Positions 37,990-48,461 of a stretch of 64,000 nucleotides of DNA are shown one piece after another. The position numbers and the translations under genes were made by a program. Source of the DNA: Vibrio atlanticus (lineage in GTDB: Bacteria; Pseudomonadota; Gammaproteobacteria; Enterobacterales; Vibrionaceae); contig NZ_AP025460.1 in NCBI RefSeq assembly GCF_024347315.1, positions 372,001-436,000 of the forward strand, written 5' to 3'. A model generated the notes under the pieces. It had not been told where the DNA came from and did no database searches. It saw nothing but the letters and a program-made list of their open reading frames with translations. Each line of letters opens with the position of its first letter. The first letter of the stretch is position 1.

Positions 37990-38802
37990 ATGGATTGTGT
38001 TGGATTGATTCAAATGACATCGGGCCCTAGCCCTGAATTGAACTTTGACTACCTTGCTCAAGAAGTAGCAAAGTGCAAAGAGTTAGGGGCTAAGTGGGTA
38101 GTATGCCCTGAAAACGCGTTAGTCTTTGGCAGTAAAGCCGACTATCACCAATATGCTGAGCCTCTAAATAATGGCCCATTGCAAAAGAAAATCTCTGAAT
38201 TAGCAAAGCTTCATCGAATTTGGATTGTTATTGGCAGTATGCCGATAAGCACAGTTAAAGGCGTGACTACCACAACCTTGGTGATTGATGATTTTGGTTG
38301 CCTAGTTGCTCACTACGATAAGCTACACATGTTTGATGTAGATGTCGCTGATGCCCATAAGTGCTATCGAGAGTCGGATATTTTTGCTCCAGGCAACCAA
38401 GTTGTGACAGCGGAAACGCCTTTTGGTCGCTTAGGTTTGAGTATTTGTTATGATGTGCGCTTTCCACACTTGTATTCCGAGTTACGGAAGCAAGGTGCGC
38501 AAATTATTGTTGTACCTGCGGCTTTTACTGCGGTAACGGGTCAAGCACACTGGGAAGCACTGTTAAGATGTCGTGCAATCGAAACACAGTCGTGGATCGT
38601 CGCGGTAGGGCAAGGCGGAAAACATCCTTGTCAAAGAGAAACATGGGGACACTCTATGGTGGTTGATCCCTGGGGACGAGTGGTCGCACAGTTAGACCAA
38701 GATCCTAAAAGTATGGTGGTTGAGATAGACACATCCAGTTGCGAGTCCATTAGGCAAAATATGCCGATCACGCAACACTCTCGATTTACCAATCAATTTT
38801 AA
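37990..38802 (+). CDS. nitrilase-superfamily amidohydrolase (Nit1/deaminated-glutathione amidase type)
   Basis: A 270-residue carbon-nitrogen hydrolase with the Glu-Lys-Cys triad: CPENALVFG (Glu41), [10 protein letters not shown] (Lys111) and SICYDVRFP (Cys153). The [10 protein letters not shown] and [10 protein letters not shown] motifs point to the Nit1 branch that removes deaminated glutathione, a metabolite-repair role, but substrate is inferred. ATG at 37990 is chosen because the strong site ATGGAGGAGC precedes it by about 10 bases; the ATG at 37969 lies upstream of that site. It follows yhdP and precedes tldD by 19 bases. Confidence 0.88.
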   Translation: MDCVGLIQMTSGPSPELNFDYLAQEVAKCKELGAKWVVCPENALVFGSKADYHQYAEPLNNGPLQKKISELAKLHRIWIVIGSMPISTVKGVTTTTLVIDDFGCLVAHYDKLHMFDVDVADAHKCYRESDIFAPGNQVVTAETPFGRLGLSICYDVRFPHLYSELRKQGAQIIVVPAAFTAVTGQAHWEALLRCRAIETQSWIVAVGQGGKHPCQRETWGHSMVVDPWGRVVAQLDQDPKSMVVEIDTSSCESIRQNMPITQHSRFTNQF

Positions 38803-38821
38803 TTACAAACAAGAGCCATCT

Positions 38822-40267
38822 ATGAGCATTAATCAAATTGAAGAAGCGCTACTGAACCCGACAGGGCTGACGGAGCAAAATATCGCAGATACATTGGCGA
38901 GTATTGCTACCCGCCAAATTGATTATGCTGATATCTACTTTCAGTCAAGCTGGCATGAATCTTTGGTGCTAGAAGACAGCATTATTAAAGACGGCTCTTT
39001 CAATATCGATTGTGGTGTTGGTGTTCGCGCAGTATCTGGTGAAAAAACCGGTTTTGCTTACTCTGACCAAATCCAATTGGATGGTCTTAAGCAGAGCGCA
39101 ATTGCGGCTCGTGGTATCGCGAAGCAAGGCCAAAACGGTAAGGTTCACGCGTTCAAGCGCAATTCTAACCAAGCTTACTATGATGCAGTTAACCCGCTAG
39201 CAAGCTGGGAAAAACAGCAAAAAACAGAACTACTGAAATCATTGGACGCTTACATTCGCACTAAAGAGCCGATGGTGACTGAAGTATCGGTAAGCCTAAG
39301 TGGTGTGCATGAGCAGATGCTGGTTGCGGCGACGGATGGTACTTACGCTGGCGATATTCGTCCGTTGGTTCGTCTATCAATTAGCGTGCTAGCGCAGAAA
39401 GGCGATCGTCGTGAGCGCGGGAGTGCTGGTGGTGGTGGCCGTTTTGGTTACGACTTCTTCTTGAGCGATGACAAAGGTACTCAGGTTGCTTATCAGTTTG
39501 CTGACGAAGCGATTCGCCAAGCTCTTGTTAACCTTGAAGCGGTGGCTGCGCCTGCTGGTGCAATGCCTGTGGTCCTTGGTTCTGGCTGGCCGGGCGTTCT
39601 ATTGCACGAAGCGGTAGGTCACGGTTTAGAAGGTGATTTTAACCGTAAAGAGTCATCTGTATTCTCTGGTAAAGTTGGCGAGCAAGTCACCTCAAGCCTA
39701 TGTACGATTGTGGATGACGGTACATTGACTGATCTGCGTGGTTCACTGAACGTCGATGATGAAGGTGTTAATGGTCAGTACAACACGCTAATCGAAAACG
39801 GCATCCTAAAAGGTTACATGCAAGATAAGCTGAACGCTCGTCTAATGGGTGTAGCACCGACAGGTAACGGTCGTCGTGAGTCTTACGCGCATCTTCCTAT
39901 GCCGCGCATGACGAACACTTACATGCTACCGGGTGAGCACACGCCAGAAGAGATCATCGCGACGGTTGAGAAAGGTATCTACGCACCGAACTTCGGTGGC
40001 GGCCAGGTTGATATTACTTCAGGTAAGTTTGTATTTTCAGCTTCTGAAGCGTACATGATTGAAAACGGTAAGATCACTCACCCAGTGAAGGGCGCGACGC
40101 TAATCGGTTCGGGTATCGAAGCAATGCAGCAGGTGTCTATGGTCGGTAATGATCTAAGTATCGACCGTGGTGTTGGTGTGTGTGGTAAGGCTGGTCAAAG
40201 TGTACCAGTGGGTGTTGGTCAACCAACATTGAAACTAGACTCGCTAACTGTCGGTGGTACTGAGTAA
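38822..40267 (+). CDS. tldD: metalloprotease TldD
   Basis: A 481-residue subunit of the TldD-TldE zinc protease, which degrades unfolded peptides and in E. coli matures microcin B17 and acts on CcdA. The zinc motif [15 protein letters not shown] sits at about 262 onward. [20 protein letters not shown] near the C-terminus is also typical. The partner gene tldE/pmbA is not in this window. Good ribosome site (AAGAGCC weak) and close spacing suggest an operon with the upstream amidase. Confidence 0.96.
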   Translation: MSINQIEEALLNPTGLTEQNIADTLASIATRQIDYADIYFQSSWHESLVLEDSIIKDGSFNIDCGVGVRAVSGEKTGFAYSDQIQLDGLKQSAIAARGIAKQGQNGKVHAFKRNSNQAYYDAVNPLASWEKQQKTELLKSLDAYIRTKEPMVTEVSVSLSGVHEQMLVAATDGTYAGDIRPLVRLSISVLAQKGDRRERGSAGGGGRFGYDFFLSDDKGTQVAYQFADEAIRQALVNLEAVAAPAGAMPVVLGSGWPGVLLHEAVGHGLEGDFNRKESSVFSGKVGEQVTSSLCTIVDDGTLTDLRGSLNVDDEGVNGQYNTLIENGILKGYMQDKLNARLMGVAPTGNGRRESYAHLPMPRMTNTYMLPGEHTPEEIIATVEKGIYAPNFGGGQVDITSGKFVFSASEAYMIENGKITHPVKGATLIGSGIEAMQQVSMVGNDLSIDRGVGVCGKAGQSVPVGVGQPTLKLDSLTVGGTE

Positions 40268-40307
40268 AGCAGACTAGCCTCTGAAAAATTACTATAAAGA
40301 TAAATTG

Positions 40308-40335
40308 AAAAGCGCCTCCAATGTGAGGCGCTTTT
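40308..40335. terminator. bidirectional intrinsic terminator
   Basis: AAAAGCGCCTC-CAAT-GTGAGGCGCTTTTT between convergent tldD and the phoH-family gene; T runs on both strands. Confidence 0.88.
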
Positions 40336-40377
40336 TGTTTTCGCTTTTGCTTTGAGTTAGAGCGAGTTAGTTAGTTC

Positions 40378-41757
40378 TTACATATTCTCTTCAGCAAATT
40401 CAGCCAGTCGACTACGTACCACACCATTGAGGTGGATATTGGCACTACCTTCGAAATTTTTAAAACGCTCGACCATATAGGTGAGCCCCGAGGTCACAGG
40501 AGTTAGGTAGGAAGAATCTATCTGCGCTAGGTTTCCTGAGCAGACGATCTTGGTACCTTCACCACAACGGGTGATGATGGTTTTGATTTGTGAAGCGGTC
40601 AGGTTCTGACACTCATCCAAAAGCACAAACGCATTCTGAATTGAACGGCCACGCATAAAGTTAATCGATTTGAACTGGATGTTGGCTTTATCACAGATGT
40701 ACTTCATCGAGCCCTCTGTGCAGTGATCGTTCTTGTGCAGCGCTTCCAGTGTATCGGTCACTGCGGCTAACCAAGGCAACATCTTCTCTTCCTCTGTACC
40801 AGGAAGGAAACCTATCGACTCACCAATATCAGGGGTGTTTCGGGTTACGATGATCTTATCGAACTGCTTACGCTCAATGGTTTGTTCAAGTGCAGCAGCC
40901 ATGGCTAACAGTGTCTTACCGCTACCCGCTGCGCCTGTGAGAATCACAAGATCAATATCAGGGTCGAGCAGGGCATCGATCGCCATGCCTTGGTAGACGT
41001 TTTTGGGTGTGATGTCCCATGCTCTGCGATTCATTAGCCTTTCGCGACTGAGGTCTCTTAGTGTAATACTTTCAGTTTCAATCTCTTCGACTCGAGCGGC
41101 AAAGTCACTTTCTTCGTCAATCACATACTGGTTGAGAAAGGTTGGCTCGAACGGCGATCTTGCTAAGGTGTGCAGCGTCTTTCCGTCTAAACTTCTGCTC
41201 TCGACATTATCGATACCATCCCAAAATGAGCCTTCCAGTTGTTGGAAGCCTTTGGTGAGGTATTGGATATCATCAATCAATTGGTCGGTTTGATAGTCTT
41301 CAACAAAACGGACACCGGCGCCTTTGGCACGTAAACGCATGTTGATGTCTTTGGTGATAAGAACCACTTCGCGTGGCGCGCGTTTATTTTGAAGATAGAG
41401 GACTGCGTTGAGGATTCGGTTATCGCCAGCTTTGTCATCGGCGAAGGCTTTGATGCTTTCTTGAAGTTCGTAGTCAGCGAGTATTGAAATACTGCCAGAT
41501 GCGTTTATGTCTTTAGAAAAAGGGATGCCTTCAGATATTTGGTCTGGTGTGGCTTCCCTGAATAAGTCTTCGAGAGTTCGAATCGCAATTCTCGCATCTC
41601 GAGCAACATCTCTTTTGCTGTCTTTGATTCTGTCGAGTTCTTCTAGCACTGTCATTGGGATAACGACATCGTGCTCTTGGAAAGAAAATATAGCGAAGGG
41701 TTCGTGAAGTAGGATATTGGTGTCTAAAACAAATAGCTTCCGGTTGGTCTCGCCCAT
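40378..41757 (-). CDS. PhoH family protein with N-terminal PIN domain
   Basis: A 459-residue PIN-PhoH fusion. The PIN nuclease domain fills about residues 1-150 (LFVLDTNILLHEP at the start with its metal-binding Asp, later VLLITKDINMRLRAK-like segment). A PhoH ATPase follows with Walker A LTGAAGSGKTLLA, IVTRNTPDIGESIGFLPGT and Walker B FVLLDECQNLT. Proteins of this kind act as ATP-dependent RNA-unwinding ribonucleases in some bacteria; the role in vibrios is unknown. The ATG at 41757 is chosen over one at 41796 because AAGGAG lies just upstream. It is divergent from rapA. Confidence 0.88.
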   Translation of the reverse strand: MGETNRKLFVLDTNILLHEPFAIFSFQEHDVVIPMTVLEELDRIKDSKRDVARDARIAIRTLEDLFREATPDQISEGIPFSKDINASGSISILADYELQESIKAFADDKAGDNRILNAVLYLQNKRAPREVVLITKDINMRLRAKGAGVRFVEDYQTDQLIDDIQYLTKGFQQLEGSFWDGIDNVESRSLDGKTLHTLARSPFEPTFLNQYVIDEESDFAARVEEIETESITLRDLSRERLMNRRAWDITPKNVYQGMAIDALLDPDIDLVILTGAAGSGKTLLAMAAALEQTIERKQFDKIIVTRNTPDIGESIGFLPGTEEEKMLPWLAAVTDTLEALHKNDHCTEGSMKYICDKANIQFKSINFMRGRSIQNAFVLLDECQNLTASQIKTIITRCGEGTKIVCSGNLAQIDSSYLTPVTSGLTYMVERFKNFEGSANIHLNGVVRSRLAEFAEENM

Positions 41758-41970
41758 AGCATCTCCTTGCCGACGTGCGGCTTGCCTTGCATTCATTGAA
41801 CGTAGATTAAGCTCATATAAAGGTTAGTATCTGATTCTAGTGATAGTCAACAACTCACCTAAACTTCATTTGAGAGCTGCATTCTGCTCTCCATAGAATA
41901 ACCATGATTTTTTGACAGTTTGATTGCACTTATGAAAACAGAAAAAAAGTATGAAATCGTCTCCTTTAGG

Positions 41971-41986
41971 CGTGACCTAAATCACA
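41971..41986. promoter_or_regulatory. candidate CRP site between the phoH-family gene and rapA
   Basis: CGTGACCTAAATCACA matches TGTGA-N6-TCACA at 9 of 10 positions. It lies 190 bases before rapA and 214 before the divergent PIN-PhoH start. The rest of the 380-base gap (41758-42176) is AT-rich, with no other clear element or small gene seen. Confidence 0.55.
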
Positions 41987-42176
41987 GCATCGAGTAAGAT
42001 TAGCGACCTTTTTCTGCACCATTTTCTCAAGATATTTATTATTAAGAGCGCACTTAAAAAGTGGCTGCAAACTAGGCATTTTTGGCTATATTTTTAGTTC
42101 AAGAGCAATAACGTTCTTGTTTGAAATTGCAGTTAGAAAGACCAAATTCCAACTATAAGATTGAGGTAGTCGATTC

Positions 42177-45086
42177 ATGACATTTGCTTTGGGGCAACGC
42201 TGGATAAGCGATACGGAGAGCGATTTAGGTTTAGGTACCGTTGTAGCAATGGATGCTCGCACAGTGACAGTAATGTTTGCTGCGTCAGAAGAAAACCGCG
42301 TCTATGCACGCACAGATGCTCCCGTAACCCGAGTGGCGTTCAATGTAGGCGATGTCATCGAATGCCAAGAAGGTTGGTCTTTATCTGTTGAAGAAGTTAT
42401 CGAAGATAAAGGGCTACTGACTTATTTGGGTACTCGTGAAGATACTCAAGAGACAGAGGTGACTCTGCGTGAAATCTTTTTAAGTAACCAGATCCGCTTT
42501 AACAAGCCACAAGATAAGCTGTACGCAGGTCAAATCGACCGTATGGATAACTTTGTGCTGCGTTACCGTGCACTAAGCAACCAATATCAACAGCATAAGA
42601 GCCCAATGCGCGGCTTATGTGGTATGCGTGCTGGCCTGATTCCTCACCAATTGTACATTGCTCATGAAGTCGGTCGTCGTCATGCTCCGCGTGTTTTACT
42701 TGCCGATGAAGTTGGCCTAGGTAAAACCATCGAAGCGGGCATGATCATTCACCAGCAGGTGTTGTCTGGCCGCGCTGAACGCATTCTGATTGTGGTACCT
42801 GAAACTCTACAGCATCAGTGGTTAGTAGAGATGATGCGTCGTTTCAATCTGCACTTCTCTATCTTTGATGAAGAGCGTTGCATTGAATCTTTCGCAGAAT
42901 CAGATAACCCATTTGATACTCAGCAATACGTTCTGTGTTCTTTGGATTTCCTACGCAAGAGCCGCAAGCGCTACGAGCAAGCACTTGAAGGTGAGTGGGA
43001 TCTGTTGGTTGTCGATGAAGCGCACCACCTTGAGTGGAGCCAAGACAAACCGAGCCGCGAATACCAAGTGGTTGAAGGATTAGCTGAAAACACGTCTGGT
43101 GTATTGCTACTGACAGCGACCCCTGAACAGCTTGGTCGTGAGAGTCACTTTGCGCGTCTGCGTCTGCTTGATCCTGACCGCTTTTACGATTACGAAGCTT
43201 TCGTTGAAGAAGAAGACCAATACGCTCCTGTTGCTGATGCCGTAACGGCATTGTTCTCTGGCGTGAAGCTTGAAAATAGCGCGAAGAACCAGATCACTGA
43301 GCTTCTGTCTGAGCAAGATGTTGAGCCTCTATTCCGCGTGATTGAAGGCGATAGCAGCGAAGAAGAGCAAGCCTTAGCTCGCCAAGAACTGATTGATAAC
43401 CTTATGGATCGCCATGGTACTGGCCGTATTCTTTTCAGAAACACACGTGCTGCAATCAAAGGCTTCCCTAAGCGTAATGTAAATCTACTGCCGATGGATA
43501 TTCCAACGCAGTACACAACCTCGATGCGTGTATCGGGCATGATCGGTGGCAAGATGGCACCAGAAGCTCGAGCGATGAAGATGTTATATCCAGAAGAGAT
43601 CTTCCAAGAGTTTGAAGGTGAAGATTCAAGCTGGTGGCAGTTCGATTCGCGTGTGAACTGGTTGATTGAAAAAATCCAAGACAAGCGCAGCGAAAAGATC
43701 CTAGTGATCGCGTCGCGTGCGAGTACGGCTCTGCAACTGGAGCAAGCCCTACGTGAGCGTGAAGGTGTGCGTGCAACGGTATTCCACGAAGGTATGTCGA
43801 TTCTAGAGCGTGATAAAGCTGCGGCTTACTTTGCTCAAGAAGAGGGCGGCGCTCAGGTTCTTATCTGTAGCGAAATCGGTTCTGAAGGTCGTAACTTCCA
43901 GTTTGCTAACCAATTAGTGATGTTTGATCTACCGTTCAACCCAGACTTGCTTGAGCAACGTATTGGTCGTTTGGACCGTATCGGACAGCTGCGTGATATC
44001 GACATTCATGTTCCTTACCTAAAAGGCACATCGCAAGCGATTCTAGCGCGTTGGTTCGATGAAGGTCTGAATGCATTCGCAGAGACTTGTCCTACTGGTC
44101 GCACGGTTTACGATAAGTATTCTGATGTACTGATTGAAATGCTGGCTTCTGGCAACACCGAGCAGCTTGATGAAGTGATTGAAGAGTCAGCGAAGCTCAA
44201 TCAAAGCCTGAAATCGGATCTAGAAAAAGGCCGAGATCGCCTACTAGAGATGCATTCAAATGGTGGCGATAAAGCCCATGAGATTGCAGAGAAAATTGCT
44301 TCAACGGATGGTGACACTAACCTAGTTTCATTTGCATTAAGCCTATTCGACACCATTGGCCTGAATCAAGATGACAAGGGTGAAAATGCGTTAGTCGTGA
44401 CACCTTCTGAACACATGATGGTGCCAAGCTACCCAGGCTTACCTTATGAAGGTGCAACGATTACGTTTGACCGTGAAACCGCGCTTTCTCGTGAAGACAT
44501 GAATTTTATTAGCTGGGAACATCCAATGATTCAGGGCGGTATTGATCTGCTATTGAGTGAAGGTGTGGGTGCGTCTGCGGTATCTCTACTGAAGAACAAA
44601 GCGCTGCCAGTCGGTACGATTCTACTTGAGTTGGTTTACCTTGTTGATGCACAAGCGCCAAAGCGCAGCGGTATCAGCCAGTTCCTACCTAAGACGCCGA
44701 TTCGCTTGATGATGGATGGTCGTGGTAACGATTTATCTGCTCAGGTTGAATTCGATAGCTTTAACCGTCAACTAAGCCCGGTAAACCGTCATTTAGCGAG
44801 CAAGCTAGTGAACTCGGTACAAGGTGAGATTCACAAGCTAATCGAAGCAGGTGAGACGCATGTACTGCCGAAGGTTGAAGAAGTTCGTCAACAAGCTCAG
44901 AAAGATATGCAAACTAACTTGAACGGTGAGTTAGAACGTCTACAAGCGCTTAAAGCGGTTAATCCTAACATTCGTGATGAAGAGTTAGAGGTTATCGAAG
45001 CTCAAATCAATGAACTGACGGGTTACATCAGCAAAGCTCAAGTTCAGCTGGATTCGTTACGCTTGATTGTGGTTTCTCACAACTAG
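42177..45086 (+). CDS. rapA: RNA polymerase-associated ATPase RapA
   Basis: Swi2/Snf2-type ATPase that recycles RNA polymerase, 969 residues, usual length. N-terminal tandem Tudor-like domains, then helicase lobe 1 with [15 protein letters not shown] (Walker A near 179) and [10 protein letters not shown] (DEAH near 280), [12 protein letters not shown], lobe 2 with [14 protein letters not shown] and [12 protein letters not shown], and a C-terminal coiled region. The start is preceded by TTGAGGTAG. In E. coli rapA is followed by rluA; here an inverted Nramp-like gene is inserted between them. Confidence 0.97.
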   Translation: MTFALGQRWISDTESDLGLGTVVAMDARTVTVMFAASEENRVYARTDAPVTRVAFNVGDVIECQEGWSLSVEEVIEDKGLLTYLGTREDTQETEVTLREIFLSNQIRFNKPQDKLYAGQIDRMDNFVLRYRALSNQYQQHKSPMRGLCGMRAGLIPHQLYIAHEVGRRHAPRVLLADEVGLGKTIEAGMIIHQQVLSGRAERILIVVPETLQHQWLVEMMRRFNLHFSIFDEERCIESFAESDNPFDTQQYVLCSLDFLRKSRKRYEQALEGEWDLLVVDEAHHLEWSQDKPSREYQVVEGLAENTSGVLLLTATPEQLGRESHFARLRLLDPDRFYDYEAFVEEEDQYAPVADAVTALFSGVKLENSAKNQITELLSEQDVEPLFRVIEGDSSEEEQALARQELIDNLMDRHGTGRILFRNTRAAIKGFPKRNVNLLPMDIPTQYTTSMRVSGMIGGKMAPEARAMKMLYPEEIFQEFEGEDSSWWQFDSRVNWLIEKIQDKRSEKILVIASRASTALQLEQALREREGVRATVFHEGMSILERDKAAAYFAQEEGGAQVLICSEIGSEGRNFQFANQLVMFDLPFNPDLLEQRIGRLDRIGQLRDIDIHVPYLKGTSQAILARWFDEGLNAFAETCPTGRTVYDKYSDVLIEMLASGNTEQLDEVIEESAKLNQSLKSDLEKGRDRLLEMHSNGGDKAHEIAEKIASTDGDTNLVSFALSLFDTIGLNQDDKGENALVVTPSEHMMVPSYPGLPYEGATITFDRETALSREDMNFISWEHPMIQGGIDLLLSEGVGASAVSLLKNKALPVGTILLELVYLVDAQAPKRSGISQFLPKTPIRLMMDGRGNDLSAQVEFDSFNRQLSPVNRHLASKLVNSVQGEIHKLIEAGETHVLPKVEEVRQQAQKDMQTNLNGELERLQALKAVNPNIRDEELEVIEAQINELTGYISKAQVQLDSLRLIVVSHN

Positions 45087-45114
45087 TTTTGAATTAGCTA
45101 AATGCTTTAACGAA

Positions 45115-45143
45115 ATAAGGCCTTCATCATGAAGGCCTTATTT
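45115..45143. terminator. bidirectional intrinsic terminator
   Basis: AATAAGGCCTTC-ATCAT-GAAGGCCTTATTT after rapA, with T-rich flanks on both strands, facing the convergent transporter gene. Confidence 0.8.
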
Positions 45144-45201
45144 GTATCTATAACTTAGTAAGAGCTTGGTTAACAGTTTGGCTAAGAATTTGGAGAGCAG
45201 A

Positions 45202-46479
45202 TTACATCAACCATTTCCACCAAACGAACAGAGCTAAGAAGCCAAATAGGTAAACAAGGCCTACCACAGACAACCATTTTAGCTTAGTGCCAATCGCCAA
45301 CCCTTCAGGAAGCTTAGTTTTGCTTACTAAGATGAAGTTAAGCAATGCGAAGAATGGCGTAGTCGCAAAGGCAAGCACCATCGCAAAATCAAGCATTGGC
45401 ATCAGTGCTGCGCTAAAGAACATCACAATCGCTAATGCCGCGAGAGAGACAATGATGATCCAGCCTTGCAGCATTCTAGGGCTTGAATCTTTTTTGAATA
45501 ATAGACGCTGTGATTCAGCAAGCACGCGTGAGTAGCCATCGATAACGGTAATCGTACTACCAAAGATACAGAAGAAAGCGATAAGAGCGATTAATGGACG
45601 AGACCATTCACCAATTGTCGAAGCGTAGATGCCGACCAACTGATGAGTAAAGCCAACACCAGAGCGAGACAGCTCAACACCGGAACCGTGAAGCACTAGC
45701 GCGCCTAACGCAACGAATACTAAAGCAAGCAGTGCTGTACCAATGTAACCGACATTGAAATCGAACAGTGCTGATTGAGCGGTCACTTCTTGTTTCTCTT
45801 TTTGGCTTTTTAGCCACATAGAGGTGATGCTTGAAATCTCGATAGGCGCAGGCATCCAACCCATGGTCACCACGATAAAACCAATAGCAGCCAATGACCA
45901 AGGCGACGGTGGAACAAAAGCAGCATCAGGTTCGACTGGAGAGCCGATAGCAATGGCGACTGCAGCTAAGGTTGTGATGGTTAAGATCGCCATGATCGCT
46001 TTAGATAGTGTATCGAGAGCACGATAATGGCCAGCAAACAGAATGATCAAACAGGTCGCTAAAACGATCATGCACAAGGTGCTAGTGGCTAAATCGAAAG
46101 GAACAAAGTAACTGAGTATGCTTGCACTGAATAATAGCAGGGCAGCGGTATTCACGACCGCAGATATGGCACTCAAGATCGAAAAGATCACAAGGTATGG
46201 TCGGCCTAGGTTAGAGTAACCTTCCACCAAGCTTTGACCCGTTCCTAGCGTGTATTGGATGCCGGCTCTGAAGAATGGGTATTTAAATACGTTAACGAGG
46301 ATAATAAGCGCAGCAAGCTGCCAACCATAAATCGCACCCGCCTTGGTTGAGGCGACTAAGTGAGAACCACCTACAGCCGCTGCGGCCATCATAATGCCTG
46401 GGCCAAGAGACTTAATTAAACTTGATAGGGGAGCTGAGGTTGGTGTTTTTGTGTTGGTGGTTTTAACCGTACTGTCCAT
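45202..46479 (-). CDS. Nramp-related membrane transporter lacking canonical metal motifs
   Basis: A 425-residue protein with about 11 membrane helices of the LeuT-fold Nramp type. TM1 (about 26-49) reads GPGIMMAAAAVGGSHLVAST where ordinary Nramp proteins have DPGN, and TM6 reads TMGWMPAPIEIS where they have MPH. The aspartate, asparagine and methionine that bind Mn2+ and Fe2+ are therefore absent, and a different substrate is likely. A charged N-terminal tail of about 22 residues precedes TM1. The gene is alone on its strand, with a promoter at 46522-46549, and is not flanked by iron or manganese genes. Confidence 0.7.
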   Translation of the reverse strand: MDSTVKTTNTKTPTSAPLSSLIKSLGPGIMMAAAAVGGSHLVASTKAGAIYGWQLAALIILVNVFKYPFFRAGIQYTLGTGQSLVEGYSNLGRPYLVIFSILSAISAVVNTAALLLFSASILSYFVPFDLATSTLCMIVLATCLIILFAGHYRALDTLSKAIMAILTITTLAAVAIAIGSPVEPDAAFVPPSPWSLAAIGFIVVTMGWMPAPIEISSITSMWLKSQKEKQEVTAQSALFDFNVGYIGTALLALVFVALGALVLHGSGVELSRSGVGFTHQLVGIYASTIGEWSRPLIALIAFFCIFGSTITVIDGYSRVLAESQRLLFKKDSSPRMLQGWIIIVSLAALAIVMFFSAALMPMLDFAMVLAFATTPFFALLNFILVSKTKLPEGLAIGTKLKWLSVVGLVYLFGFLALFVWWKWLM

Positions 46480-46521
46480 CGTTTTTCCTTTGATGCTGAC
46501 TTCTTATTATCCGTTACCCTA

Positions 46522-46549
46522 TCAATACCATGTTTTGTAAAGTCGTCAA
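46522..46549 (-). promoter_or_regulatory. sigma70-like promoter of the Nramp-related gene
   Basis: TTGACG (46549-46544) and TATTGA (46527-46522) with 16 bases between, 43 bases before the start codon on the minus strand. No Fur box or MntR-like palindrome was recognised nearby. Confidence 0.5.
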
Positions 46550-46637
46550 CTTTTATGTACGGAAATGTTGAAAATTGTATTTATTTATAAACGAATCAAC
46601 CGTAAATTATTTATTCACTAGCAATTAAGAGGCTTCA

Positions 46638-47372
46638 ATGGCGTTAGAACAGTACACACCACCGCGTGAACCGTGGATTGATATTGTTTATCAAGATGAC
46701 GATATTCTTGTGGTGAACAAGCCTGCGGGTTTGCTTTCTGTTCCGGGTAGGTTGCCAGAACATTACGACAGTATGTGGAGTCGGTTAGTTGTTGAGTTTC
46801 CAGAGATTCAAGTCGTGCACCGATTGGACATGTCGACATCGGGCTTGATGCTGCTTGCTAAACACAAACAAGCTGAGCGTCATTTGAAGAAGCAGTTTCA
46901 ATATCGACTGACACACAAACTCTATTACGCGCGAGTATGGGGTTCAGTAGAAGAAGCAGAAGGTTTGATTGACCTCCCTCTTATTTGCGATTGGCCAAAC
47001 AGGCCGAAGCAGAAAGTGTGTTTCGACGATGGTAAACCATCTCAGACTCGCTATGTGGTTGAGCAACAAGAGCCTCAAACGACATTATTGAAATTGCTGC
47101 CGATCACTGGTCGCTCTCATCAGTTGCGTGTTCACTGCATGGAACTAGGGAATCCAATTGTGGGCGACGAGTTTTATGCAACACCAGATGCGTTTAATTA
47201 TAGCGATAGGTTAGCTTTACACGCATGTGAACTGAGTTTTTATCATCCGGCGAACAACCAACTGTTCAAAGCCTTTGTTCCTTGTGAATTTTACTCTCAA
47301 GCGTCGCCACAAATTGAACAGCACTTTGAAATTGCGCCAGAGCTTCCAGACTACAGTAAGCTAAAAGCTTAG
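46638..47372 (+). CDS. rluA: 23S rRNA U746 / tRNA U32 pseudouridine synthase
   Basis: Dual-specificity pseudouridine synthase, 244 residues. Motif I VVNKPAGLLSVPG, catalytic motif II VHRLDMSTSGLML with Asp64, motif III LLPITGRSHQLRVH, all as in RluA. RluA lies next to rapA in E. coli. Ribosome site AAGAGG precedes the ATG. Confidence 0.94.
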   Translation: MALEQYTPPREPWIDIVYQDDDILVVNKPAGLLSVPGRLPEHYDSMWSRLVVEFPEIQVVHRLDMSTSGLMLLAKHKQAERHLKKQFQYRLTHKLYYARVWGSVEEAEGLIDLPLICDWPNRPKQKVCFDDGKPSQTRYVVEQQEPQTTLLKLLPITGRSHQLRVHCMELGNPIVGDEFYATPDAFNYSDRLALHACELSFYHPANNQLFKAFVPCEFYSQASPQIEQHFEIAPELPDYSKLKA

Positions 47373-47406
47373 AATGACTCAATTGACATAAATTCAAGGA
47401 CGTACA

Positions 47407-48369
47407 ATGCCGAAGTTGAAAGTGGTCTTTCTCGACCGAGCGACCATCCCATCTCAAATACATTTAAAACCTCTTAGCTTTGAACATCAATGGGTTGAGT
47501 ATGATTTCACTTCGCCGGAGCAAGTGTCTGAACGAGTTGAAGACGCTGATGTGGTTATTACCAATAAGGTTGTGCTCAACGAATCGAATTTAGCTCAAGC
47601 ACAACAACTTAAGCTAATAGCTGTTTCAGCAACGGGTATGAACAATGTCGATGTAGAGTACTGCAAGGGTAACAATATCGCAGTGGCTAACGTACAGGGC
47701 TATGCGACTCAATCGGTACCTGAACATGTTATCGCGATGCTGTTTACGCTTAAGCGAAACCTCTTTGGTTATCATCAAGATATCGAGGCTGGCGAGTGGC
47801 AAAAGGACAAACAATTCTGTTTCTTTACTCATCCGATTCAAGATGTTGCAGGCAGTACATTGGGCTTAATCGGGAGTGGTAGCTTAGGGCAAGCGACCGC
47901 GATATTAGCAAAAGCGATTGGTATGAATGTCATCTTTACTGAGCGTAAAGGGGCTGATTCTTGTCGAGAAGGGTATCTACCTTTTGATACGGTGTTACAG
48001 CAAGCGGATGCGATCAGCTTACATTGTCCATTAACTGAAGCGACTCGCAATCTGATTTCAGAGCGAGAGCTAACCATGATGAAATCAAGTGCGGTATTAA
48101 TTAATGCTGGCCGTGGTGGACTTGTCGATGAGCAGGCCTTAGTTGAAGCTTTGAAAAGTAATGAGATTGCAGGTGCAGGCATGGATGTGTTTACACAAGA
48201 ACCTGCAGATAATTCGAATCCACTATTGGCTAACAGCCACTTACCTAATTTACTGCTAACACCACATGTGGCGTGGGGCAGCGACAGTTCAATTCAAAAA
48301 CTGTCTGATATCTTAATCGATAATATTGATGGGTTTGTTGCAGGTAATCCGCAGAACTTAGTGAGTTGA
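47407..48369 (+). CDS. D-isomer-specific 2-hydroxyacid dehydrogenase (glycerate/hydroxypyruvate type)
   Basis: A 320-residue NAD(P)-dependent oxidoreductase. Rossmann motif LGLIGSGSLGQATAILAKAI, catalytic Arg in INAGRGGLVDEQAL, Glu in MDVFTQEPAD, and His in LTPHVAWGS, the classical Arg-Glu-His set. Closest in feel to glycerate dehydrogenases, but substrate cannot be told. It follows rluA by 34 bases with AAGGA before the ATG, and is closed by a terminator. Confidence 0.87.
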   Translation: MPKLKVVFLDRATIPSQIHLKPLSFEHQWVEYDFTSPEQVSERVEDADVVITNKVVLNESNLAQAQQLKLIAVSATGMNNVDVEYCKGNNIAVANVQGYATQSVPEHVIAMLFTLKRNLFGYHQDIEAGEWQKDKQFCFFTHPIQDVAGSTLGLIGSGSLGQATAILAKAIGMNVIFTERKGADSCREGYLPFDTVLQQADAISLHCPLTEATRNLISERELTMMKSSAVLINAGRGGLVDEQALVEALKSNEIAGAGMDVFTQEPADNSNPLLANSHLPNLLLTPHVAWGSDSSIQKLSDILIDNIDGFVAGNPQNLVS

Positions 48370-48402
48370 TTGAAGAATTGAATGGTGCAAGCACAAAATA
48401 AA

Positions 48403-48431
48403 AAAAGGTTGGCTTTTAGGCCAACCTTTTT
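48403..48431. terminator. bidirectional intrinsic terminator
   Basis: AAAAGGTTGGC-TTTTA-GGCCAACCTTTTT, with A and T runs on either side; it serves the dehydrogenase gene and the convergent TRAP operon. Confidence 0.88.
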
Positions 48432-48461
48432 AGATTTAGATCGTTGTGTCGATTAAGTGAT

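Noticed and set aside
43190..43684. 164-codon antisense frame within rapA
   Set aside because: Shadow of the strongly biased rapA codons; no ribosome site and no family resemblance.
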